From assembly GCF_001625215.2 (NCBI RefSeq), contig NC_030385.2:36357598-36421597 (forward strand): a stretch of 64,000 nucleotides of DNA. Direction: 5' to 3'. The notes under the pieces are model-generated. The model did no database searches and was not told the origin of the DNA. It worked only from the letters and a program-made list of their open reading frames with translations. How positions within the stretch are numbered: the stretch's first letter is position 1; each line of letters begins with the position of its first letter. A program made the translations under genes and the position numbers. This stretch comes from Daucus carota subsp. sativus. Its lineage: Eukaryota > Streptophyta > Magnoliopsida > Apiales > Apiaceae. Of this stretch, positions 63,626 through 64,000 are shown piece by piece.

Positions 63626-64000
63626 CAAACACAAACGCTCCAAATAAGTTCTCTAAACGTACAATTCTCCGATCTATTTCATTCGCGGCGTGCTTTTGCT
63701 ATAGAACTGTCAAATAAACAAAACAAAACAAACAAACGGAGTGTACGAAGAAACACTCCAAAAATTGACCTAAATTGAATCAGGTACGCACATACCCAAT
63801 CCTCCTCATTATCACACCATCTCTATTCTTCTAATCCCTAACTTCGTTCCTCTATTCACCCACATTATACAACGGTAAACACATTTATCAATTCACATGT
63901 AAGTATGTTTGTATAACTCTTGAGGTCTGATATGTGTGTGTGTGTATATATAATCATCTGCTTATTAAAACCATCTTTTATCATGATTAGGGTTTTATGA
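63626..64000. other. Right edge of the window
   Basis: Non-coding as far as visible. The C/T-rich stretch at 63795-63860 could be the leader of a plus-strand gene beyond the window, but no start codon can be assigned. Confidence 0.3.

Overview
The window is nuclear DNA of a flowering plant, most likely a eudicot. Genes carry short coding exons split by AT-rich GT-AG introns. The gene set is typical of plants: pectate lyases, a defensin-like pair, a DUF1644 protein, a VAMP72-type SNARE and plastid proteins. Intergenic DNA is full of short non-coding DNA transposons. I cannot name the species from sequence alone; an asterid such as an Apiaceae member is only a guess. I see no LTR retrotransposon or other virus-like element.

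Layout, left to right. 1-1254: traces of an unrecognised plus-strand gene. 2712-6485 (-): complete six-exon gene for proteasome ATPase RPT2. 6738-8020: two short transposon-like elements side by side. 8578-9335 and 10458-10881 (+): tandem pair of secreted defensin-like peptides. 11925-13859 (+): small plastid-targeted membrane protein. 14412-16033 and 18443-21904 (-): tandem pectate lyases; the right copy is intact (428 aa), the left copy is a pseudogene that has lost two exons, one base and its C-terminus. 21905-29340: transposon-rich spacer (Helitron-like, SINE, Stowaway, Tourist-like, two Mutator-type triple-hairpin elements). 29344-29895 (-): single C2H2 zinc-finger repressor with an EAR motif. 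30991-31760: hAT-type element with a nested Stowaway. 34980-36122 (-): DUF1644 protein. 36123-43700: about 7.5 kb with no coding gene seen. 43710-44630 (+): small unrecognised plant protein. 45969-48895 (+): ALBA-domain RGG protein. 51257-53849 (+): pantothenate synthetase. 54771-57465 (-): VAMP72-type R-SNARE. 59406-61363 (+): plastid protein like Arabidopsis At4g13200. 62642-63616: 975-bp non-autonomous Mutator element.

The genes do not form a pathway; this is an ordinary mix of housekeeping loci with two local tandem families (defensin-like, pectate lyase). The most interesting part is the non-coding mobile DNA. Two Mutator-type elements (26425-26741 and 28311-28635) share one design: the same GGGTCC termini, 9-bp A/T-rich target duplications, and three tandem hairpins in the centre. 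Their hairpin words are completely different (CCGCGG versus CCAGCGC). A second group of elements (7193-8020, 17078-17674, 30991-31760, 58485-59150) repeats the theme with GC-rich word arrays that differ from element to element. Exon coordinates come from reading splice sites and frames by eye. All multi-exon models given as coding keep frame and end at the expected family C-terminus.
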